Translations under genes and position numbers: made by a program
Notes under the pieces: generated by a model
Told to the model about the DNA's origin: nothing
The model's input: only the letters and a program-made list of their open reading frames with translations
Database searches by the model: none
Shown here: piece after piece, positions 9,489-18,548 of the stretch
How the letters are laid out: each line of letters begins with the position of its first letter
Numbering within the stretch: position 1 is the first letter of the stretch
Source of the DNA: Gnetum montanum
Taxonomy: Eukaryota > Streptophyta > Gnetopsida > Gnetales > Gnetaceae
DNA: 25,114 bases
Reading direction: 5' to 3'
Assembly (NCBI GenBank): GCA_015680685.1
Contig: MNCI01003856.1
Span: 432,513 to 457,626, forward strand

Positions 9489-9615
9489 CTAAGTTGTTTG
9501 TGAGCTAAGTAGAACATAGGAAATCATCCACATCGTTGGGAAGCTTAAATGAACCCTTAGGGTTAATCATAAGAAAATTTGAATAACGGTTAATCAGCAC
9601 ACCGAATAAGACATA

Positions 9616-10515
9616 ATGTCTTCTTCTTTGAACAAGAGCACTTCACCGCCTAGGGATCACACTAGAGACAGTCGGCAGCACCAAACACATAACCAAAAAC
9701 CACCAGTTCCTCAACAGTATCAGGTGGTATATACTCATCATGATGAGTATATACCCGATTTTACCTTTATCCTCCATCAGGATGTACAACTGCGTTGGAG
9801 AGACTTCCAAGGTAACATAGTGGTACCTCCAGATTGGGCAGTCCCTAACATGCTTCTTCATGCTCTTGCATAGATAGGCATGACGGAATTATACGCTGAA
9901 TATGTTGCAGAAGATTATGAAATAAGGGATTACCATCCCACAGCAGCACAACGTCTAAGGGACTTGAGGCAGGAGAGCCACCATACATTGTTGAAGGGCA
10001 AAGGGGTCCGACACGTCCTAAGAGAAATTGGAGATGGTGAACCAATTATAATAGGTTCTCCATCAAATGATGTTCTCCCTCCTAAAAATAGTGAGGAGGT
10101 GGGGTATCAGAACCTACGCTCCATGATACACAATCCTGGTTCTGATCCTCATGAACACCAAGTGTTCACTGAGGGAACAAAAACACATGACAAGGACGGG
10201 CATTTGGATCGTCATCACGATCAGGGCAGTAGCCACCAAAGAGAAGGTAAGAAACATCATCATGGTGATGGTTCCCCTTCTTCTTCCTCTTCATCACATC
10301 ATTCACCCTCTCCTTCCACATCAGGACGCAGTCACAAGGAGCACAATGGTGAGGATAAGGGTAAGAAAAATGAGAGACCTCGACGAGAGAGTCGAGAGCG
10401 AGGACGAGGGCACTCTAGAGAGTCAAGGCATGAAAGAAGGGAAAGTAGGGAACCACGTAGACATCATAGACATCATGAGAGAGATGATCATGAAGAACCC
10501 CTACTTGCCACGTGA
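9616..10515 (+). pseudogene. Gag N-terminal part, decayed
   Basis: This is the first open stretch after the primer site. The ATG at 9616 starts a frame broken by TAG at 9871-9873 and continuing in the same frame from 9880 to TGA at 10513-10515. The first part contains a recurring YTHHDEYIP/QDVQLRWRDF type sequence. The second is acidic and then strongly basic, with His-, Ser- and Arg-rich low-complexity runs (about residues 90-200 of that part), which suggests nucleic-acid binding, although I see no CCHC knuckle. The frame does not match a named domain by eye. Its assignment to gag rests on position and on the typical gag core that follows. With only one copy of the 31-bp repeat at 10517-10609, this frame would run straight into that core. 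Confidence 0.75.
9726..9755. repeat. 30-bp perfect palindrome in gag
   Basis: GGTATATACTCATCA is followed directly by its reverse complement (9741-9755), with no loop. The central 14 bases, CTCATCA/TGATGAG, are identical to an LTR end joined to an LTR start of this family. It lies about 240 bp after the primer site and within the reading frame. Confidence 0.95.
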
Positions 10516-10516
10516 A

Positions 10517-10609
10517 GTATGTTAGATATTACGGAGGCTATGAGGATGTATGTTAGATATTACGGAGGCTATGAGGATGTATGTTAGATATTACGGAGGC
10601 TATGAGGAT
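10517..10609 (+). repeat. 31-bp exact tandem triplication that shifts the gag frame
   Basis: Three identical units at 10517-10547, 10548-10578 and 10579-10609 begin GTATGTTAGA and end GGCTATGAGGAT. Two extra copies add 62 bp (2 modulo 3), which moves the upstream gag frame out of register with the downstream frame. Removing them in thought restores a common frame, so the triplication post-dates coding activity or caused its loss. Confidence 0.95.
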
Positions 10610-12128
10610 ACCTACAAGGCATCAAAAGGACAGTTGGATCAAGAGACTAGACATGAAAAATATCCCACGGTTTGAGGGGGGATATAATGCTGATCCGCAA
10701 AATTACTTACAGGCATTCCATGATGTTTGCGCCTTGAAAAATATTGAAAACGAGTGGCAGAAGTTAAAGTTGTTCCCTAGGACACTCATAAAAGAAGCAG
10801 AGAGTTGGTACCGGTCCTTAGAACTGGAAACCATTAGGAGGTGAAGTACAATGCTAGAATTGTTTAACGATAAATATCAAGCGTACTCCAGAGTGTCCAA
10901 CTTGCGTAAGCAGATCCAAGGATGGAAACAGGGTAATCACAAACCCTTGGATGCTGCCATGGTCTGATATTATGCATTGCTACATCGTTGCCTGGGCCAT
11001 GGTTACGCACAACGGGATCAACTACGTCACCTCGTAGATGGGCTAAGACACAAAACTAGGAGAACCCTTGGGACATATGCCCAAGGGAGATTATCTGAAC
11101 TTAGATCCCATGAAGTTCATAGATTGTTGGAGTAAGTAGCTAAAGAAGAAGTAGAGCTACGAAAAAGAGAAAGCGCGGAAAAATATAACCGCAATCCTTC
11201 CCTCCGAAAGAAGGGAGTGAGATTCTGCGATGAAGAGGATGAGTCACCACTCAAAGAGTTGGTGAATAGAAAAACCTTGCCGCTTCAGAAATTAACAATG
11301 GAAGTGTCAGCTAAGGTAGATGAAATATGGAGCTCCTTAGATAGTAAAATTGAAACTGTCCTAAAAATCGTAGAGGAGTCTAAGGAGGAACGAAGTAGTG
11401 ACCATGATCAAAAAAAGCGGAGAGATTTAGGCCATGCACATGACAAGGGTAAGGGAAAAATGACTAGCACTGATGAAGTTGTGGATTCGGATATAGACAA
11501 TGATGGTGGATGTGAGATCTTCCAATATGACCATCCTAAGGAATGTTGCCCAATAATCTCACATCTACAAGAGTCTGGGATGTATGCACTCAACCTAAGA
11601 CTTAACAGATGGTAGGCACCCCGAAGGTTACCTTATCCCCAATGTAACCTGAGGTAGTTCCACCAACTGTTAACATATTATCCAAGTGGAACTCCGCCAC
11701 AACCTATCGGGCAACACCAGCAGTGGCAACACCCATAGTCATGGGGGATGCCACCGCCTAGACAACAATACCCTTACCGGCAACTAGGCCCATATGGCTA
11801 TTACGTGCAGCAGCCAGGTTCTCGAAGTGACTCTATGGGTCAGGCAACCCCACAACATCACTACCAAGTTCAAGAGTATTTTAGGACTCCTTCTCCTACG
11901 GAAGATACACCATATGCATACCATCCTCCGAATCCATCCGCCACTCTTATGCAGGTAGTTCCACTACCACCCACTCCAACGATGCAAGGGGAACTTCCCA
12001 CTCAACCACAACAACATAATGCTACGAGAACTGTAAACCTTCAACCCACTGCTGGTTCTGATAACTGCATGAAGAGAAGACCTTTCTTTAGAACCAGAAG
12101 CCCAAAAAAGCTTTCACAACCACAATAG
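10581..12128 (+). pseudogene. Gag core (Retrotrans_gag-like) with C-terminal tail, decayed
   Basis: This is one frame with in-frame stops at 10842, 10965, 11133, 11613, 11655, 11736 and 12126. Early residues match the Retrotrans_gag capsid domain: I-P-R-F-E-G, then D-P-Q-N-Y-L-Q-A-F, then KLKLFP-TL--EAE-WY-SL, then ELFNDKYQAYSRVSNLRKQ. The stop at 10842 sits where a conserved Trp is expected. Next comes a charged helical stretch (about 11217-11480) and an acidic DSDIDNDGG segment with a few Cys and His. The tail is rich in Pro, Gln and Tyr (11748-12128). No clear CCHC zinc knuckle was found. The protein would have formed the particle core of the element. Confidence 0.85.
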
Positions 12129-12752
12129 GTTGAGTCTATGACCACTCCTCCAACAAATAAGGCTTTAGAGCTCCCTTCAAACCAACAACAGGGCTCAACG
12201 CATACAGTTATGTTAACACATACCGTTACTGATTGGATCAAGGTAGGCCACCTTCCTAGGAAACTCTCTGACCCTGGAAGTCCCTTAATCTACCTCTAAG
12301 TCACTGGGAAAAAACCTCATAAGGCTCTTCTTGACTCAGGTTCTATAGTCAACTTAATTTCACGAGAAATGTATCAAGCCTGGAACCTGCCTCCACTCAA
12401 GAAGAGCAATATTCAACTAGAGCTGACTGACTAGTCCATCACCATTCCCTTGGGGTTGGTGGAGGACATGGTTACCACTATGTGTGGTTGGGCATACCCA
12501 ATTGATTTCTTGGTGATAGAAGTCAATAGTAACAAAGGGGACTTCCCAATTAGAATGGGAAGGGCATGGCTAAGTACAATAGACGCATGCCTAGGAATCT
12601 GCAATCTTTCCTTGGAAATATCTAAGGTAAACATTTATGGAAAGATTGAGAAGAATAAAGTTCCATGCATCACATACAGTGACTCAGAGGGTGATGACAT
12701 GGAGGAATGCTCAGCATCTCCTACATGCAACTGGTGTGCCCAAGAAACTTAG
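12129..12752 (+). pseudogene. Retropepsin-type aspartic protease relic, end of gag-pro frame
   Basis: In the same frame as the gag core, a segment reads HKALLDSGSIVNLIS, with the Asp of the catalytic D-S-G at 12333-12335. Then come MYQAWNLPPL, SITIPLGLVEDM, DFLVIEV and a G-R-A-W-L-S-T-I-D-A-C-L-G segment matching the second half of Gypsy proteases. Stops stand at 12297, 12432 and 12750. The one at 12432 replaces the Gln expected in the conserved D-Q-S motif. The family cleaves the gag polyprotein. After it an open stretch continues in frame past the N at 12955 to a TAA at 12984, with no reverse-transcriptase motif. Confidence 0.85.
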
Positions 12753-12954
12753 ATACAAAGGTGCCAGTATGTAGCAACCACACAATAATAGAACACCCAG
12801 TGGTTGACAGCTGATCAAGAGAGCAGCCCACCAACATGCATGGAACGAACTGGGGGAATAGCTTGCACCCATAATGAAAGCATAAATACATTGGAATATG
12901 AGCGTCGCCAACTTCCAACCCTTAACCTGAAAACATCAATTGGGAGAAGTTGGA

Positions 12955-12955
12955 N
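12955..12955. other. Single N at the point where pol would be expected
   Basis: The other N in this element (9311) hides about 134 bp, so this one may be a collapsed gap as well. The protease frame stays open through it if counted as one base, which fits a single uncertain base. Both readings remain possible. Confidence 0.5.
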
Positions 12956-12986
12956 CAGTCATGGGGGAGATGGCCACCTATGCTAA

Positions 12987-14856
12987 TCATTTGAGGCCCT
13001 TAGTTCTTTTAAGTTTTTGTTTTACATGTTTTTGTTTTACACATTTATGTTTTACAAATTTCTTCAACTTTTCTTGTTTTTTTTACAACATATTTCATAA
13101 TTTTGCATTTCTTGTGTGTGTTATCCATCTTGTAAGTTTGTCACCCAATAAGTGTTCTTAATGATGGTATGAATTGTTTTTCTATTGGTTGCTAATGTTT
13201 GGTTTTTACCTTTAAGTCATGATGTCGATACTAAGGTATGGTTCTTTTGATATAGCAGGCAATGAGTTCACTTCATTCATACATCCATAAATTTCTATGG
13301 TTTGTCTCGGCTTGGAAATGTACAGTCCCTTTCTAAATAAGAACTATCAACGAATTGGTGACTGGGCATTTCTCAAACTAAGGAAGGACTCAAGGATTGA
13401 AAAGGGTGTGGCTTCAAGGGAACTTGATGCATTCATGTTGGTCATTCTCTTGGGTGCTTGGATGTTTTCTTTTTGAGTTTTCTTACCGTTTTGACGTTAC
13501 TTAATTATCGAGAAGCTGAGCAAATAAAAATAACAAAGTCTTTGCATGGTGTGATTCTCACGCATAAACACATTAAAAAAAACAAACAAATAGTGAGAAT
13601 TCAAAGTACACCCCTTAGACAAAATAATCATTTTGGCTACAAGCACTGGTTATGGAACTAAAATAAAAATGTTCCCTCTAACTAAGGCCCTTCTCGCTTT
13701 CGATTCTCTCCTCCTTCATTTCGTCGAAATGGTGGTCGCTCTTTGGGAAGGCATTCTTGTTACTTCAATAGGATGGATTGGCCAAATGCATTAATGCGAA
13801 GTCACTGGATGTGGTTTGTTTGAGGCCGGACTTGGAATGGGATCTACTCAGTCACCTTAATCATTAACTACACAAGGAGCTGTACACCACCTTGTTCTTG
13901 AGATTCCATTCCATTCTCTTCTTTCCATCATTCTTTCTCCATCGTTCACCTCATTGCCAGTTGTATCATGAGTGTATATTTTGGTTGATGCATTGTTTTC
14001 TTTTTGGTAAATTCTTGTGGTTAGGACTTTAACTCTTGTTCCAAATGACATTCCTAGAGCCTACAGACTCTTTGAATGTGGGTTTGTCAGGGCATTAAAG
14101 GCATGAGCCTGCTCTGGGGAGGACCCACTCGCATTCCTATTTGGTACACCAGTTAAATTATTTCCCTTAACATTTTTGCAATTCACTCTATTTTGTTCAT
14201 TTCCATCTTGACATCCATTTCATCGACGTTATAGTTGTCTATTTTTCTCCATCTTTCTTGATTCTTTATTCTTTCTCCATTCTATTGCTACCGGAGGTTC
14301 ACTCTTAGTCATGGGGGTCTGGACCTAATTTTTTTGATTTTCTCCTAACCCCTACACTTTCAGTAGTCACCATGAATATATCTCTAGACTCGTATCAGCC
14401 ATACCACAACTCAGCTAATGGACCTTTCACCTAAGCAAGGTATCCACTGCATTGTGATTCATTTACCCTTGCTAATATAAAGACTGTGTTGTATGTGCAG
14501 ATGGCAATCGTACAACAACGGATTAGATCTAGAGGAAACACCTGGAATGGATCGGTGCTAAAGTAGCTATGCAAGGAATGAGATGGATGGCGCGGTTATG
14601 GATGGACAACAAAAGGTGCAATCTTGGCATTGGTAGCAGCAAAACTTCTTTCTCTCTCTCTCTTTCTTAGCTGCCAAATAAGGCCTGATGTCAAATGTAT
14701 AAAGTGTTCACTCTTGTTGTCGTGAACACCAGTTTTGTCATGTTCTGTAATGATGATCCGTTCACATGTCGTCCCATTCACCGTTAGTTCCATTCAAGTT
14801 AATAATCCCATACCTTTCCAATATTTTGTAAAAAGCTCGATGACAAGTTTTTATTC
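12987..14856 (+). other. Non-coding 3' internal region of the element
   Basis: No env-like or pol-like frame was found. The start is T-rich with short TTTTGTTTTACA repeats (about 13015-13060). The 3' part from 14307 matches the left-edge element 1-450, except for about 200 bp (roughly 14350-14595) absent there. A polypurine-tract-like 11-mer occurs at 14307-14317. Confidence 0.7.
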
Positions 14857-14860
14857 AGTC

Positions 14861-14869
14861 ATGGGGGTA
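14861..14869 (+). other. Polypurine tract of the complete element
   Basis: ATGGGGGTA abuts the 3' LTR start TGATGAG at 14870. It is short for a polypurine tract but identical to the left-edge element. Confidence 0.8.
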
Positions 14870-14968
14870 TGATGAGACGTGATATTGCATGGCCCGTGAT
14901 ATCGCGTCCTCACTGCGATATTGCGTACGCGATGTATCATACGCGATATCGCAGTCCATCACCATTTC

Positions 14969-14976
14969 TATAAATA
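14969..14976 (+). promoter_or_regulatory. TATA box of 3' LTR
   Basis: TATAAATA lies 16 bp downstream of the GCGATATCGC palindrome. In this position it could drive outward transcription into 15683 onward. Confidence 0.6.
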
Positions 14977-15145
14977 AGAAGCGGCTCTCCCTTGTTTCTC
15001 AGTCTAGGCCTAGACTGTAGCGAAACTTTGGCAGTTTTTCCTCTCTAGAGATAGAATAATTTCCATGTGCCCGTAGTAGGAGTTCCAAAGTGAACAGATC
15101 TTTATTCAAGCAAATATTGTACCTGAACACAAGTTTGTGTATGAA

Positions 15146-15151
15146 AATAAA
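15146..15151 (+). terminator. Polyadenylation signal of the element transcript
   Basis: AATAAA follows the conserved ACACAA-GT-TTGTGT hairpin. It is the expected 3' end signal for the genomic RNA. Confidence 0.65.
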
Positions 15152-15677
15152 GACGAACTTCTTGGATAAACCTTGCAGTGCATGGACAAAGCTAAATAAG
15201 ACTTTATTTATTGTTATTTATTGTTAATGTTTAAATGCTTTATTAGTTCATTAAATATCTCTCAACCCTTCTCTCCTAGTTAAGTGCATTCAGTACGACC
15301 GCTTCGAGCACGTGTGTTACGCTTGGTAATCCCAGAAGGTTGCATTGGTTCAGGGTGTGAACGGTAAGTGGGAACGGATACTGATGCTAGGTTAATTAAG
15401 GCTTAGTTAGTTAGTTAAAGTTAGTTAATTAGTCTCTTCACCCTTCACCTCATTAGCATAGGAGATAAAACAGAAAAGATATAAAAATCATATACCTCAG
15501 AATTACTTAACCATACAACCATGACAAATACAAGTAAGTCTCGGAAGACAACGAACGATTAACCTTAAGTGTTCCATGAGGCATGTAGGCACTTAGTTTG
15601 CGGAGTTTGACCGGATCGTGCATGTAACACTCGTATTCGTATGGTTGTTGAGTGTAGGGGTACCTCGCCACTCATCA

Positions 15678-15682
15678 ATGTA
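15678..15682. repeat. Target site duplication, right copy (ATGTA)
   Basis: Identical to 8713-8717, immediately after the 3' LTR. Confidence 0.9.
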
Positions 15683-18170
15683 TTTTGATGAGATGCTTTT
15701 GCTCCTATTTTTGAGAGTTAATATACAATCTTGAATCTCTTTAAAAGAAATAAAAAAGAACATGTTAAAAAGAACAAACAATAGCAGGTCCTTCATAGAC
15801 ATACTTTGAGTAGGTTTAACTACTTGTCATATGGAGGCTTACACTTTATGGGTTTCTTCCATATTCTTTGTTAGGTTAGACTTTGTTGGCTAAACTATAT
15901 GGATTCATTGTTTGGGAACCTCAGGTCTTAGAGACCCAACTAAGGGATTATGGGACTTGCTTAAAATTGCATTTAAACATTTCCTAGAGGAAGCATTCCT
16001 TCTTGATTAACAACTTTTTATGTAGCAGGTCTTCATGGTTTGGTCGGGTTTCCCACAAAAGGAGTAAGCACTTGAAAGACATTTTCTTGGTAAAAGCCTC
16101 CATCTATATTTATTCTATAGTTGACAAAGATATGGATAGGTTTCCTGCAGTGAGAGCAAACCCTTGGGCCTGGAGCGTATGGCTTTTTTTTTATGTCTAA
16201 TCTTTTCACAAATTCTACACTTGATGGAAAGATTTTTGTATTGTACTTTGAGGGTTATGGAGCCTTATTTACTTTTGAACTTTATTTGATTGACCTTAGA
16301 TGTTTTTTTTAGTGGCATCTAGACACAATCTCACAAAAATCATCCTTGACATACTAGCTATAACATTATCAAGTTTAATTATTTCCCCAAAGCCCTTAGC
16401 AATTTATTCCAATAGATCATTTTCCTATAACTTCATTGCATATTTTAGGAGGCAAATCTATATAGGTATTCTTTTAACAAGATTTGGGTTAGATTACACC
16501 TCTAATGCCACTTTGCAAGAGCAAGCCCATGCATTCCAAAGAATCAAGGACCCTTAGTAAAATCCTTATATCACCTTTGGGGAGCGATAGGAGAAGTGCA
16601 GAAGCCTAGCATGTAGGGCAATGACCTAAGTTGCAAAATCATTCTATTTAGCAATAATCTACTCATGAATATGGTCTATCCTTGGTCTCACATTTGAATA
16701 AATAAGCCTCTTCTAAGGACCTATCTTTCTTGATTTTGTGGTAATGTTTGTGACTATGCTTTGTTATGATGATGTGTGTGAATAGTGTTAATTTGTAAAA
16801 TGATCTATACTTTTATGACTATGATAGATATAGAGTGTTGCTAATGTGCTTGTATTGATAGCTGAATGACCATCTATTATTCCTTATGATTGATCCAAGT
16901 TGTGCTAATGTATGTTGTATGTATTACTAGATGCAAAGTACTAACTACATACTACTAATTGATTTAGCATATATTAGTGGAATGAACAAAAGGAATGCTA
17001 AGTAGAATTGAAGCTGAAATGTTGTATTATTTATGAGGTTATTACTATGCTTTTATTTTTATTTTCATGTTGCATGACCTATGTGCATTGAAATGATTTA
17101 TTAAACTGATTGTGTATACACACACACATACATATAGGTATCTCATATATTTGCTTTGGTGCACATTCATATAAGTTTAGGATATCTTATCTCTAAGGGC
17201 TGTTGGATGAATTCTAACTATTTAGCAATTAGAGTTAGAAAGAAAAGAAGAAACAAAGGCTTTTTATGTTATGCTTCAAGGGCTGAAAGAGGTATGTTTT
17301 GAGTAGTATGAATGATTCATTTAAATACATATACCTATGCACATGTTGTTGAGGTACTTGACCAATGAAAGTAGAAGAACCTGACCTATAAATTAGGAAT
17401 ATTATGTATATCATAGTTGTGTTATTTTAAATCATGAACATGTAGAATATTGTGTATATCGTTGATGCATTATTTTTTAGAGTTTCATTAGTTAATAGAA
17501 TATGAGTACACCCTCCATGGTTGTAGAAAGGTTGGGTGATGACCTTTCAAGGCATTGTAAGACAATGTGATAATAAGTAATGAACATGAAATGGACACTC
17601 TTACATTGTTGATGGCCTAAAAGAGAAGTTTTACTTGGCTTTATGTCTTGGACTTGCACTCTTTTATACTTGCAATCTAAAACCTCTTCCATTGCACCTT
17701 ATGATTTGATTTCTAAGAAGAAATATTGCTAAAATTGAAGCACAATTACATATTTATTGTTGATAAATTTAGAGGTGACTTGTTGCTGAAGAAAGAAGGA
17801 ACAAAGGTGGATATTATGCCTAAATATTTTATGCTTATTAGTTTTCTACTATGCAAGATCAAACAAAATTAAACCTAAGACTTGGCAAAATTAGAATTTT
17901 AAAATATTAAAAGTTACAACTAAGAGAATTGAACCTGCAACTTGTTAGAATATATTTTTATTAAGTTTGAAGAGTGATTATGGAAAGAATTAAACTCATG
18001 ACTAGGTGGTGTGGACAAAGGTTTTATTTCTTTAAAAAAACAAGGAGAAGTAGAATAATTTTCAATAAAGGATTAATAATTTCCAATAATAGATCAATAA
18101 CAAGAAACAACTCATCCTCTCTTGATTTTTATGAGCAATTATAAACAAAGAATAGAGGGAAAAGGGAAAG
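15683..18170. other. AT-rich intergenic DNA, no gene recognised
   Basis: The flank at 15683 continues the pre-insertion sequence of 8712. Open frames at 16003-16200 and 16300-16557 show no family features I can name. A short diverged repeat (AATATTRTGTATATC, near 17397 and 17449) and a short CACACACACA run (17118-17128) are present. Nothing else stands out. Confidence 0.5.
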
Positions 18171-18176
18171 GCAGAA

Positions 18177-18217
18177 AAGAGAGAGAGAGAGAACAAGGGA
18201 GAGAAAGTGTGTGTGTG
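18177..18217. repeat. Compound microsatellite (GA)n and (GT)n
   Basis: A GAGAGAGAGAGAGA run (18177-18192) is followed by a purine-rich linker and GTGTGTGTGTG (18207-18217). Confidence 0.9.
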
Positions 18218-18260
18218 CATATTAGAGAAAGAAGGAAAGCTCAATCACAAGGGAGGTTGC

Positions 18261-18548
18261 TGAAAATGAACAACAAAAGGAGACTGTAGCTAGAACAACA
18301 AAAAGATGACTATGGCTAAACAAGAAGATGAGCAATAAAAAAGATTGTAGTTGAAGTAGAAAATGAACAAGAACAATAAGAAAAGGGCTAAAAGAGAAGA
18401 AGAGCACCAACAAAAGAAGATTTTGGCTTAAACAACAAATAAACACCAACATGAGAATATTGTGGTTGAAAAAGAAGAATAGCAACAATGAAAGATTGTG
18501 ATTGCTATAGAAGACCATAAATAAAAGGGGACTTTGAGCTAAGCAATA
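18261..18548. repeat. Degenerate minisatellite, period about 36-40 bp
   Basis: About seven purine-rich units follow the pattern ATGARCAACAA...AAGATTGTGGYTRAA...GAAG. Examples start near 18266, 18330, 18363, 18398, 18436, 18478 and 18512. A 139-residue minus-strand open frame across it is Leu/Phe/Ser-rich low complexity and is a by-product of the repeat. Confidence 0.7.

Larger units (their letters stand above)
8718..15677 (+). mobile_element. Complete non-autonomous Ty3/Gypsy-type element (gag-protease only)
   Basis: The element spans 6960 bp between perfect 5-bp target duplications. The order is 5' LTR (8718-9469), tRNA-Asp-like primer site (9471-9488), decayed gag and aspartic protease in one ancestral frame (9616-12752), a long non-coding 3' region, polypurine tract (14861-14869) and 3' LTR (14870-15677). 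No reverse transcriptase, RNase H or integrase motifs are visible, so it resembles the TR-GAG type of non-autonomous plant element. The primer site points to the Athila/Tat side of plant Gypsy elements. By eye the LTRs differ at about 25 of 245 aligned bases around R, mostly transitions, so the insertion is old. Single N characters at 9311 and 12955 leave open that sequence is missing at the second one too. Confidence 0.9.
14870..15677 (+). mobile_element. 3' LTR of the complete element
   Basis: 808 bp, from TGATGAG to CTCATCA, with GCGATATCGC at 14943-14952, TATAAATA at 14969-14976 and AATAAA at 15146-15151. It is the most intact LTR of the three in sequence length: it contains the block lost at the N in the 5' LTR and a single U5 unit. 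Confidence 0.92.

Noticed and set aside
10151-10525. Second plus-strand frame inside gag
   Set aside because: Alternative-frame shadow of the His/Arg-rich gag N-terminal part.
12940-13161. Phe/Cys-rich hydrophobic frame after the protease, considered as env-like
   Set aside because: Composition reflects T-rich simple repeats (TTTTGTTTTACA). There is no signal or fusion-type organisation.
17118-17128. CA dinucleotide run
   Set aside because: Only about five units; ordinary low-complexity sequence.
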